DNA of 64,000 nucleotides from Tundrisphaera sp051175315 (GTDB lineage Bacteria > Planctomycetota > Planctomycetia > Isosphaerales > Isosphaeraceae), in NCBI RefSeq assembly GCF_051175315.1, contig NZ_CP195100.1, forward strand, positions 6,572,001 to 6,636,000, written 5' to 3'. Of the stretch, positions 7,962-14,714 are shown piece by piece. The translations under genes were made by a program, and so were the position numbers. The notes under the pieces were generated by a model. That model saw only the letters and a list, made by a program, of their open reading frames with translations, ran no database searches and was not told the DNA's origin. Positions within the stretch are counted from its first letter, which is position 1. Every line of letters starts with the position of its first letter.

Positions 7962-8369
7962 CTAATGGATGATCACGTAGAACAGGTCGCCGTTGTTGGA
8001 GCGGTCGTTCTTGGCCCCGCCGAACCGCAGGGTCCGCTTGCCCCAGGGCTTGGGGGGGTGGTTGAACTGGTCCCAGACCTCCAGCCCCTCCTCGGTCTCG
8101 CGGATCAGGACCGCCGCGTGGTCCTGGGCGTAGACCCCGTTCTGGAACGAGGCGATCGCGGTGCCGGGCGCGATGCTGTTCCCCTTCACCAGCGGCCCTT
8201 GCTTCCACAGGGTGGTCAACCCGATCGGCTTGCCCGCCTTGAAGAAGACGTACTGGACCCCCGTGGCGCATTCCCCCTTGTTCTTGTTCCAGCCCGGATC
8301 GTCCGAGAGGACCTGGCCCTTGAAGCCGGCCGCATGATCGAGCGAGACCGCGAACCCCTGCTTGGACAT
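7962..8369 (-). CDS. BPSL0067 family protein (NlpC/P60-like amidase fold)
   Basis: The 135-residue protein matches, from memory, the BPSL0067 family. It has a Cys-containing segment GECATGVQYVF, a central GTAIASFQNGVY block, a His in QDHAAVLI, then EVWDQF and a C-terminal SNNGDLFYVII. Cys and His in this order are the catalytic pair of the NlpC/P60 papain-like fold, so it may cut peptidoglycan peptides or another amide. Some BPSL0067 relatives are linked with type VI effectors. No secretion gene is visible here and there is no signal peptide. ATG 8369 is chosen because CGGAG lies eight bases upstream. The open frame extends further but reads as Arg-rich noise. It borders the AT-richer accessory stretch. 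Confidence 0.75.
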   Translation of the reverse strand: MSKQGFAVSLDHAAGFKGQVLSDDPGWNKNKGECATGVQYVFFKAGKPIGLTTLWKQGPLVKGNSIAPGTAIASFQNGVYAQDHAAVLIRETEEGLEVWDQFNHPPKPWGKRTLRFGGAKNDRSNNGDLFYVIIH

Positions 8370-8744
8370 GACATTGGCTCCGGTGATTGGCGACTCCGAG
8401 GGGCCCTGCTCCGCGCCCGCCCGGCCATCGCCGATGGCATGCCGTCCCATCTCCCGTCTGGATGAGAACGTCGGGATCGCCCCGCCGTGACGGACAGAAT
8501 CCGGCCGCCCCCGCCTCCCGGCCCGTGTGCGTTCTCGGGCCCATGTGGCCTGCGAACGGTGATCCTCGCCCATTGACGAGGGTCTGCGGCTCGACCAAGC
8601 TAGGCACCTCCGACGGCCGTCGGAATTGTAACGGGTCAATACCCCGTCGGGATTGGCCGTTTTCGATCCGATGGATAAGAACTTACGTCGACTCGATCAT
8701 GTCACGGGTGAAGTAGCGGCGAGAATTTACAGGGGGGTCGCATC
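8370..8744. other. Intergenic region between divergent genes, carries copy A of the 56-bp module
   Basis: The 375 bp contain the upstream regions of the BPSL0067 gene and the DUF4272 gene. The only structured element is the 56-bp repeated module at 8641-8696. The base composition drops visibly in A+T-poor character from about 8600 onward, marking the left edge of the accessory stretch. Confidence 0.55.
8641..8696 (+). repeat. 56-bp repeated intergenic module, copy A
   Basis: This stretch matches 10608-10663 at 52 of 56 positions. Both copies lie upstream of an accessory gene: here 48 bp before the DUF4272 start, there 22 bp before the zinc-ribbon start. Both contain TTGGCC, a 17-bp spacer and TAAGAA, which loosely resembles a promoter. 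Both also contain a short open start (M-D/N-K-N-L-R-R). Confidence 0.85.
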
Positions 8745-9368
8745 GTGGGGACGACCGAGCAATGGGCGATGGCTCACGGCATCTCCGTGGCGGAAACACC
8801 GCCCGCGATCCCGGACTTTTCCGAGCCGTGGCCTCATCCCGCCCGCCATGTCGCCGAACGGGCGGTGATCCTGCAGGGTATCGTCGCCGTCGGCTATGGC
8901 GTCGAACCGGGGCCGGTGACCGCGTGGCTACAGGAGCAGGGCATCTGGGAACGAGTCAGTCCCGGTGAGATGGCCTTCCTCCTCGACCCCTCGCCTACCG
9001 ACGAGGAGAGGAACCGCTTCCGCTGGCATCAGGAGGCTGAAAGGACCTTGCTTTGGGCCATCGGCAAGGTCGAGGCGCTGGGCCTGCCGACTCGCGGCTG
9101 CGATACTCGGCGGCTGGTGGACGAGATCATCCCGCCGCTCGGCTCCGAGGTCGAAGGGTTCCTCGCCTCGGCCGAACTTCGCTCGCCCGGCGTACTGCTG
9201 GCCGAGGATGACCGGACGTACGAACTCTGGTGCCGCGCCGTTGCGGCCCGACGTGAAGGTGAACCGCTCCCCCAAGACCTGAACTGGTTGGTACTCTACG
9301 AGCGGCGATATGCATTCGAGTGGCTCGGCGGACCGCGAGAATGGGACGAGATAACTTGTGACGCCTGA
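8745..9368 (+). CDS. DUF4272 domain protein
   Basis: The 207-residue product has DUF4272 features. These are an R-x-x-x-ERA start of the helical region (ARHVAERAVILQGIVAVG), VSPGEMAFL, an ALWALG-like segment (LLWAIGKVEALGLP), and the C-terminal NWLVLYERRYAFEWL followed by a WDEITCDA ending. The domain is of unknown biochemical role. In several bacteria it is found in toxin-immunity and orphan-immunity neighbourhoods. The start is a GTG at 8745 with GGGGGG upstream. It is the first gene of a same-strand series running to 11939. It carries no signal peptide, so it is probably cytoplasmic. Confidence 0.8.
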   Translation: MGTTEQWAMAHGISVAETPPAIPDFSEPWPHPARHVAERAVILQGIVAVGYGVEPGPVTAWLQEQGIWERVSPGEMAFLLDPSPTDEERNRFRWHQEAERTLLWAIGKVEALGLPTRGCDTRRLVDEIIPPLGSEVEGFLASAELRSPGVLLAEDDRTYELWCRAVAARREGEPLPQDLNWLVLYERRYAFEWLGGPREWDEITCDA

Positions 9369-9369
9369 G

Positions 9370-9394
9370 CTATAGCCACGCTGAACACCCCGCC
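9370..9394 (+). repeat. CTATAG module, degenerate copy after DUF4272
   Basis: Beginning one base after the DUF4272 stop codon, CTATAGCCACG and then GAACACCCCGCC resemble the better-conserved copies at 10564 and 12018. The outer part is identical over ten bases and the rest is diverged. Confidence 0.5.
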
Positions 9395-9408
9395 TCGGAG
9401 GCCCAAGC

Positions 9409-9723
9409 ATGAGATTGCCCCGCGTGCGGCGGATGATGGTCGCCGTGGCAGCAACGGCGTTGCTCCTCGGTGCAGTGGCCGAGCGGAGGGCCCGGTTCCT
9501 ACGCCTGGCGGAATCCCATGCGGCCTGGGCGGGCAAGATGGTCATCCACGAGGCCGAGGGACGGTACAAGCCCATCACCTTCGATGATCCGAACGGCCAG
9601 CCCGTCAAGAGGGCACGCCGTGGGTGGCATTTCGACCTGGCGGCGAAATACCGGCGGGCCGCCCGACTCCCCTTCCTCCCCGTCCCGCCCGATCCACCGG
9701 TGCCTCCCGAGAGGACGAGATAG
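9409..9723 (+). CDS. Small single-pass membrane protein, unknown
   Basis: The 104-residue product starts with a basic stretch and one hydrophobic segment (MVAVAATALLLGAVA, about residues 10-24). A soluble basic domain and a Pro-rich end (LPVPPDPPVPPE) follow. This is the common planctomycete layout 'RRxMVAVAxxALLLG', whose function is not known. GGAGG is at 9396-9400, eight bases before the ATG. The next gene starts 4 bp after its stop and has the same head design, so the two look like an operon of related small membrane proteins. Confidence 0.7.
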   Translation: MRLPRVRRMMVAVAATALLLGAVAERRARFLRLAESHAAWAGKMVIHEAEGRYKPITFDDPNGQPVKRARRGWHFDLAAKYRRAARLPFLPVPPDPPVPPERTR

Positions 9724-9727
9724 CCCG

Positions 9728-10126
9728 ATGCGAGCACCCAGGATCACGGTGCGGCGGTTGATGGTCCTCGTGGCGATCGTCGCGGGCCTGATCGGCGGCT
9801 GGATGGAGGCCATGCGACTGACCCAATGCAGCCGGAAATTCCGGCTCTCGGCGCGCGTTCATCTCTCCGAGGAAGGCTTGGCCATCCAGGCCCGCGATCG
9901 AGCCGCCTCGCAGCTCAAGCGTGCGATCTCCGGGCGATCCTTTCACGATCTGGGCGACTTCCAGATCGTCACTGGGGCTTCCGACGATGCCCTCGCTGCG
10001 ATGCATGAATTGGTCGAACTCTTCTCGCGTCGAGCGGAGTATCACCGTTCGCAGCGGGAGAGGTACGAACATGCGGCACGCTACCCCTGGCTTTCCATCG
10101 GGCCCGACCAGCCGTACCCACAATGA
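9728..10126 (+). CDS. Small single-pass membrane protein, unknown
   Basis: The product is 132 residues. A basic head (RITVRRLM) is followed by one hydrophobic segment (VLVAIVAGLIGGWM, about 12-25). The rest is a soluble, helix-forming domain rich in Arg and Glu with REKYE-like repeats near the end (AEYHRSQRERYEHAARYPWLS). The 'TVRRLMVLVAIVA' head is frequent in planctomycete small proteins. It begins 4 bp after the preceding gene. GAGAGG lies about 15 bases upstream, so translation may depend on coupling. No catalytic motif is seen. Confidence 0.7.
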   Translation: MRAPRITVRRLMVLVAIVAGLIGGWMEAMRLTQCSRKFRLSARVHLSEEGLAIQARDRAASQLKRAISGRSFHDLGDFQIVTGASDDALAAMHELVELFSRRAEYHRSQRERYEHAARYPWLSIGPDQPYPQ

Positions 10127-10201
10127 ATTTCTTCGGCCGTCACCGGTGAAGTATAGTCACGCGAGGCGTAGCGCTCGAAATCGAGGGGAGACGCCCCAGA
10201 G

Positions 10202-10555
10202 ATGATACCCTCCACCTCAGACGCCTTCCCGATGATCGCGCCGCTCATCATCGCCTCTGTCGGTTTGGGCATATGGTACTCCGAGGCGGTTTGCGGGTCG
10301 GCCCTGCGAGCCTGGGCGCAAGAGTCGGGCTTCGTCATCATGAGGCGGAAGCGACGATGGTACTTCACGGGCCCATTCGACACCGTCACCAACATGCAAG
10401 TCGTCTATCGCCTCGACCTGGAGGACAAGAAGGGGCAGCATCGTGGGGCCTGGGTTCGATGCGGCTCGTGGTTCGGCGGCCTGTTCTTCAAGCCGGTCCC
10501 CCTCAAGGTCATCCTGGACGAGGTTGAGGACACGGGAATTTATGATTCCCTGTAA
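10202..10555 (+). CDS. Small membrane protein, unknown
   Basis: The product is 117 residues. A hydrophobic N-terminal segment (MIAPLIIASVGLGIWY, about residues 11-26) is followed by a soluble beta-rich part. GAGGGGAG lies about 12 bases upstream of ATG 10202. A second ATG at 10232 would also give a membrane segment. The C-terminal part resembles small membrane proteins that set the surface exposure of a short domain. No family is recognised. It lies between copies of the accessory-region intergenic modules. Confidence 0.6.
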   Translation: MIPSTSDAFPMIAPLIIASVGLGIWYSEAVCGSALRAWAQESGFVIMRRKRRWYFTGPFDTVTNMQVVYRLDLEDKKGQHRGAWVRCGSWFGGLFFKPVPLKVILDEVEDTGIYDSL

Positions 10556-10563
10556 CGCCCCGC

Positions 10564-10600
10564 CTATAGCCCTCGTAACAACCCGCCATCAGACCCCGGC
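10564..10600 (+). repeat. CTATAG module (37 bp), second copy at 12018-12055
   Basis: The 37 bp match 12018-12055 with one inserted base and one substitution. The module starts 8 bp after the stop codon of the preceding gene. It runs almost directly into copy B of the 56-bp module (10608-10663), giving a composite of about 100 bp. Confidence 0.85.
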
Positions 10601-10607
10601 AGTCATC

Positions 10608-10663
10608 ACCCCGCCGGGATTGGCCATTTTCGATCCGATGAATAAGAACTTACGTCGAGTCGA
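10608..10663 (+). repeat. 56-bp repeated intergenic module, copy B
   Basis: Matches 8641-8696 at 52 of 56 positions and lies 22 bp upstream of the zinc-ribbon gene. It keeps the TTGGCC-17-TAAGAA arrangement of copy A. Confidence 0.85.
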
Positions 10664-10685
10664 AATTGGAACGAGTAAAGTAGAG

Positions 10686-10931
10686 ATGAAACCTGCCAAC
10701 ATTCCCGAAATAAAACTCGACCAATGCAAGTCCTGTGACGAGTGCGGGAGCGACTACTTGGCCGCCACCTCCCAGATGGCGCAGTTGTGTCCCGAGTGCT
10801 CTCACTGGCTCTATGGGTATCCACGGTGCGAACACGAGTTTGCCCAGGGGCGGTGTTCCATCTGCGGTTGGGACGGATCGGTCTCCGAGTACCTCAGCTC
10901 ATTACAGGCGAACCCGCCCGAGCCGAACTAA
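10686..10931 (+). CDS. Small zinc-ribbon protein
   Basis: The 81-residue product is rich in paired cysteines: CKSCDEC, LCPEC, CEH and CSIC. This is the pattern of two small treble-clef or zinc-ribbon knuckles. Family members of this sort usually bind nucleic acid or a protein partner. Nothing here says which. The ATG at 10686 has only a weak ribosome site (GTAGAG). An in-frame ATG at 10639 inside the repeat would add MNKNLRRVEIG. It is on the same strand and in the same series as the other accessory genes. Confidence 0.65.
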   Translation: MKPANIPEIKLDQCKSCDECGSDYLAATSQMAQLCPECSHWLYGYPRCEHEFAQGRCSICGWDGSVSEYLSSLQANPPEPN

Positions 10932-10985
10932 CTGGCTCGTGAGATGTATGGGACGAGTTCACAGAGGCACCGTTTGGGGTTCTCG

Positions 10986-11174
10986 ATGAACAAGAGAGGT
11001 AAAGACCTTCTACGGATTCAGACATACAAGGACAGGTTTAGCAAACTCTCGACCGAGGACATTCGTCGTCGTCTCGGGGAGTCCTCGTTGATCAAGGAAG
11101 CGGGGACAGCCTTGCGACGAATTTTGGAAGAACGGCAAGAGCAATCGCCAATCGATGAGACCTCCAAACCGTAA
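10986..11174 (+). CDS. Short basic helical protein, unknown
   Basis: The 62 residues are highly charged (KRGKDLLRIQTYKDRF, STEDIRRRLGES) and look fully helical. Codon use is far more AT-rich than in the flanking house genes. No strong ribosome site is seen. An in-frame ATG at 10944 would give 76 residues. The stop codon is followed after 8 bp by CTATAG, exactly as after the gene ending at 10555. That supports it as a real member of the series. No family recognised. Confidence 0.5.
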   Translation: MNKRGKDLLRIQTYKDRFSKLSTEDIRRRLGESSLIKEAGTALRRILEERQEQSPIDETSKP

Positions 11175-11288
11175 CGGCTCACCTATAGACGAGCCTTGCC
11201 GATGCCTGGGGCAAGCTTCAGACTGCCCCGCGAGATTATCGCAAGCGGAGCGATTTGCTGACGGAAGGGCACGGGAAAACGGGAAGCC

Positions 11289-11939
11289 ATGGGTATAGGT
11301 ACTCGATTGACGCTCTTCGTGGCAACAGACGCCGATCTCGACTCTTGCTTCCCATCCTGGCGCAAGCCGCTGGCTGAGCAGGCGCCTGTCGAAGCCATCA
11401 ATCCATTCACCAAGGAGTCGATGACGTTCCTGAGTTGGGATCCCGGCCGGCCTGTCGATGCGAGCGCGATACCCTCGTTCGATGACGCTCGTGGCCGAAG
11501 CCCGCGCCCTCCGATCTCACCTCCGGAAAATGACACCGACAAATGGCTCCAGAAGCACGAGGCGCCGAAGCTGCTACGGACGCTGCCGTACTTCACCCTG
11601 TACAGCATCGCGGGTCCGCCGCTACGGGAGCTACTAGATCTCCTCAAACTTCCCGACTCGCCCCCGGAGCGGATCGTCGACTGCCCCGAAGAGGAGGCGG
11701 AGATGTTCAGCTTTCCCGACGCCGTGATCGGCCCGCTCGGCGCGCTCGATGACGGCGAATTGAAGACGATCCTCACGGCTTGGCAGAAGGCCCTGAAGCT
11801 CCGCGGTAAGGCGTTGAATTCGATCGAGACCGAAGCGGTCGAGGGTTCGGACTGGGCCCTGCGGCGCATCCGTGCCTTGGCTACTGAGGCCGCGCGCCAG
11901 GGCGGTCATTTCTTTGGTTTTGTGCGTTACGACGTGTGA
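11289..11939 (+). CDS. Hypothetical protein of the accessory series
   Basis: The 216-residue product is soluble, without a signal or membrane segment. It opens with a beta strand (RLTLFVATDADLD) and has a central Pro-rich linker (about residues 65-85). It ends in a helix and strand (SDWALRRIRALATEAARQ, FFGFVRYDV). I do not recognise a family. Size, solubility and position in an array of unrelated small genes would suit an immunity-type or orphan cassette protein, but this is inference. Weak GGGAAG ribosome site. A 497-bp gap follows. Confidence 0.6.
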   Translation: MGIGTRLTLFVATDADLDSCFPSWRKPLAEQAPVEAINPFTKESMTFLSWDPGRPVDASAIPSFDDARGRSPRPPISPPENDTDKWLQKHEAPKLLRTLPYFTLYSIAGPPLRELLDLLKLPDSPPERIVDCPEEEAEMFSFPDAVIGPLGALDDGELKTILTAWQKALKLRGKALNSIETEAVEGSDWALRRIRALATEAARQGGHFFGFVRYDV

Positions 11940-12017
11940 ATTTCATAAGGATCGAGTGGATCCTCAAGCGGCAGTCAGGGCGGCCCGGAACGAATTCCTT
12001 CGGACGCAATCATTGAA

Positions 12018-12055
12018 CTATAGCCACTCGTAACAACACGCCATCAGACCCCGGC
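12018..12055 (+). repeat. CTATAG module (38 bp)
   Basis: Second conserved copy of the module at 10564-10600, differing by one inserted and one changed base. Here it is followed by unrelated sequence and the large inverted repeat. Partial versions are at 9370, 10151 (GTATAG) and 11183. Confidence 0.85.
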
Positions 12056-12134
12056 CGGAGAACCCGCGTGCGGCACACAATCCCCCGGTCGATGATCGTG
12101 GCGACGCTTGCAGCCGAAATCTCGCCCCGGACGC

Positions 12135-12244
12135 CGGTCGGGATGGGTTGGCCGTACCGGCAGACCTCAAATCCTCGATCCGCCATGCCATTGCCCCCCT
12201 GTCGCGCCCCGGGTCTGCCGGGTACGGCCAACCCATCCCGACCG
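12135..12244. repeat. Nearly perfect long inverted repeat
   Basis: Arms 12135-12166 and 12212-12244 are reverse complements over 32 bp with one extra base in the right arm. The loop is 45 nt. RNA from either strand would fold into a very stable hairpin. There is no T run to mark it as a simple terminator. It may be a small palindromic element at the border of the accessory stretch. Confidence 0.8.
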
Positions 12245-12436
12245 GGCACGATTCGGGCGACCTCGTGAGCCGACTTCGGTCACTCCCCGCCAGGTCGATG
12301 GCGATTATTTTGGCGAAAATGAGCCGATCCGTCAGAAACTATGCTTAACGCCCCCTCGGGAATTTGAATGTATCGGTGACGGCGTGATGTCGATCGTCGT
12401 CCCACACCATTCGATCCCCACCGAGGAGTGCCGGCG

Positions 12437-13543
12437 ATGACGTGCAGCCCCGCCCGATTGGCCGCGAACCGGAGGAATGCGCAGCGATCCACGGGGCCGA
12501 AGACGGCACGGGGTCGGGAGATCTCGCGCGGGAACGCCCTCAAGCACGGGATGACCGGCGCCGGCGTCGTGCTGCCCGAGGAGGACGCGGCCGAGGTCGA
12601 CGCCTCGACCGCCCAGCTCGTCGCCGAGATGAAGCCCTCCGGGCTGATGGGCCGGATGCTCCTGCGGCGGGTCGCGGTCTTCCACCACCGCCTCGACCGC
12701 TGCGGGCGCCACGACGCGGCGATGGCGGCGAAGCGGGTCCGCGACGCCGAGAAGCAGCGCGACGCGGCCCGCCGCGCCGAGGTCAACGATCTCGCCGCCC
12801 TCCTGGACACCGACCCCGATCGGGCGGTCACGCGGATGATGGAGATCCCCGAAGGGATCGACGGGCTGATCGAGGCGTGGCACGTCCTCCGGGGACGCCT
12901 GGACCGGCCCGGCAAGCTCGCCTGGACCCACCACGACGACCAGCGCCTCGACAGCCTCCTCGGCCGCCACCCCGGGATCTACCCGCCGACCCAGTTCAAC
13001 CCCATCCTCCGCGCCATCCAGGGCGACTTCTCGGGCCTGACCGCCGACCAGGGGGCCGGGCTGAACTGCAAGAAGCGCAAAGCGTGGGCCCTCGAACAAC
13101 TGGCCGCGCTGATCGACGCCGAGGTCGAGGCCCTGCGCGAGCTTCGCGTGCTCGTGGACGACGAGGACGAGGCGGCCGACCGCGCCGAAGCGGGCGACCG
13201 CGCCCTGTTCGACCCGTCCAAGGAGGCGCAACTCGCCCGGAGGTACGAGGCCGCCGCCGAGCGCGGGCTGTTCCGCGCCCTCCGCGAGTTCCACGAGATC
13301 GAGCAACGGGCCGAAACCGGGGCCGCGACCGCGCCGGCACCCGTCCCGGCCGCCGCCCCGCCCCGCAGCGAACCGCCCGCGCCGCGCCCCCGCCCGGCGA
13401 AGACGCAGTCCCGCTTCGCGCCCGAGCCGGTCTCTCGCCCGACACCGGCCCAAACGAACCCAACGATCGGGGCCACGACGCCGATCCCGCCGGCCCCGCA
13501 GCGGCCCGCCGCCCCGCCCTCCGCCGGCCCGAGGCTCCTGTAG
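12437..13543 (+). CDS. 'GPKT...NALKHGMTG' family protein, unknown function
   Basis: The 368-residue product opens with RRNAQRSTGPKTARG and then GNALKHGMTG. This head belongs to a family that is strongly expanded in planctomycetes and some other phyla and has no known role. A long helical, Arg/Glu/Ala-rich middle follows, and then a Pro-rich tail from about residue 295. The region ALFDPSKEAQLARRYEAAAE (around residues 255-275) is shared with the protein at 60627-61361, so these are paralogues. GAGGAG lies eight bases before ATG 12437. The helix-rich middle with repeated KQRDAARRAE could be a coiled coil. DNA association has been suggested only by composition, so it is a guess. Confidence 0.75.
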   Translation: MTCSPARLAANRRNAQRSTGPKTARGREISRGNALKHGMTGAGVVLPEEDAAEVDASTAQLVAEMKPSGLMGRMLLRRVAVFHHRLDRCGRHDAAMAAKRVRDAEKQRDAARRAEVNDLAALLDTDPDRAVTRMMEIPEGIDGLIEAWHVLRGRLDRPGKLAWTHHDDQRLDSLLGRHPGIYPPTQFNPILRAIQGDFSGLTADQGAGLNCKKRKAWALEQLAALIDAEVEALRELRVLVDDEDEAADRAEAGDRALFDPSKEAQLARRYEAAAERGLFRALREFHEIEQRAETGAATAPAPVPAAAPPRSEPPAPRPRPAKTQSRFAPEPVSRPTPAQTNPTIGATTPIPPAPQRPAAPPSAGPRLL

Positions 13544-13632
13544 GACGCGGTCCGGCCGGTTCGCTCTGTGACAAATCGGTGACGCGGCCGGCCTCGGGTT
13601 CGACCCGGCGCCGGGCGGCCCCCGCACGCCGA

Positions 13633-14337
13633 TCACGCCAGCTTCTTGAGGATCTCCTTGCCGTAGACCTGGCGCATGATCGACTGGGCGATCCGGTTGG
13701 CCGGGTCGAACGGGAACGGCATCGGCCGGCGGATGTCGGCGATCAGGATCACGCGGTCCTGCTCGCAATGGTTGATGACCTCGTGATCCCAGCTATCGTC
13801 GAACATCATGCTCTCCCCCTCCTTCCAGGTGTAGTGCTGATCCTTGATCCGGATCGAGGGGGGCGACTGCTCGGGGACGACCAATCCGAGGTGGTAGCGG
13901 AGGTAGCCGCGATACGGCCCCTCGTGCGCCGGGATCGACTTGCCGGCCTCCAGGATCGAGAAGAACGCCTGGAACAGCCCGGGGATGCCGTCCAGCAGGG
14001 CCGAGGTCTTGGGGCAGAGCGCGACGTTCTCGGGCGGCTTCTCGCCCATCGCGTAGAGGAAGAAGACCTTCCAGGACCGCTCGGGATCCCCCTGCGCCGA
14101 GATCCCGTACTGCGCCGCGTCGAGGTCGTGATAGCGCGGCAGGGTCGACTTCCGGGGCAAGATCCTCATCACCTCGTCGCGGATCGCCGGGAAGTTGCGG
14201 TCCAGCTCGCGGAACTGCGGGCAGGTCTTGTCGACGTCGAAGAAGACCGGGCGACGCTTCCCCCCGGTGTGGAGGTCGAAGAACTTGTTGAGCGGGACGA
14301 GCAGAGACTCGTAATCGATGCGATCGAGGAGGCCCAT
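13633..14337 (-). CDS. Aspartyl/asparaginyl beta-hydroxylase-type dioxygenase
   Basis: The 234-residue protein matches the Asp/Asn hydroxylase domain of Fe(II)/2-oxoglutarate dioxygenases. Features are HEGPYRGYLRYHLGL (first metal His in the family context), WKEGESMMFDDSWDHEVIN with the second His, and DRVILIADIRRP for 2-oxoglutarate binding. Bacterial relatives hydroxylate lipid A acyl chains (LpxO) or peptide residues. The substrate here is not determined. The start is ATG 14337 (MGLLDRIDYESLL). The open frame goes further upstream without similarity. It is divergent from the ABC-F gene across 377 bp. Confidence 0.82.
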   Translation of the reverse strand: MGLLDRIDYESLLVPLNKFFDLHTGGKRRPVFFDVDKTCPQFRELDRNFPAIRDEVMRILPRKSTLPRYHDLDAAQYGISAQGDPERSWKVFFLYAMGEKPPENVALCPKTSALLDGIPGLFQAFFSILEAGKSIPAHEGPYRGYLRYHLGLVVPEQSPPSIRIKDQHYTWKEGESMMFDDSWDHEVINHCEQDRVILIADIRRPMPFPFDPANRIAQSIMRQVYGKEILKKLA

Positions 14338-14714
14338 GCGTGTGATCTCGGGTCGGGTCGGGGATCGGGCGGCCCTGGGGCGAATCGCCCGGCCCGACGC
14401 ACTCACGGTCGGCCCGGATCTCCCATCCCCCCTAACCATTGGAATCGAATTGGACCTGGGGCTCAAGGGGATGGCCACCTCGGCACGGGTCAGGGTTGTT
14501 GAAAACGGGGGCGGGAGGCAAGCCGACCTTGCGGGCGATGATGGGGTGGCCTAGAATGTTTTGCCCCCGAATGGGATTGTTCCAGATCCCGGGGATCGGG
14601 CCGCTCTCGATTGGGATGATCGGCCCCGCCCGCCCGCCATCGGCCCGGACCTGCGACGGACCACCCCGCCGCTCCCCGCCCCGGGCCCCTCCCACGTCGA
14701 GACACCCGACCCCC
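14338..14714. other. Intergenic region between divergent hydroxylase and ABC-F genes
   Basis: About 377 bp presumably carrying both promoters. I see no clear operator, riboswitch or gene. A short AT-richer patch near 14555-14590 could hold the ABC-F promoter. Confidence 0.4.

Larger units (their letters stand above)
11940..12436. other. Intergenic region with a CTATAG module and a large inverted repeat
   Basis: About 500 bp without a supported gene. It contains the CTATAG module at 12018-12055 and a nearly perfect 32-33 bp inverted repeat at 12135-12244. Lower G+C ends near 12400, where the ribosome site of the next gene (GAGGAG at 12423-12428) begins. Confidence 0.6.

Noticed and set aside
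8641..12055. Integron cassette array with attC sites
   Set aside because: The modules contain TAACAAC-like strings, but I found no matching GTTRRRY partner to make an attC fold, and no integrase is in the window.
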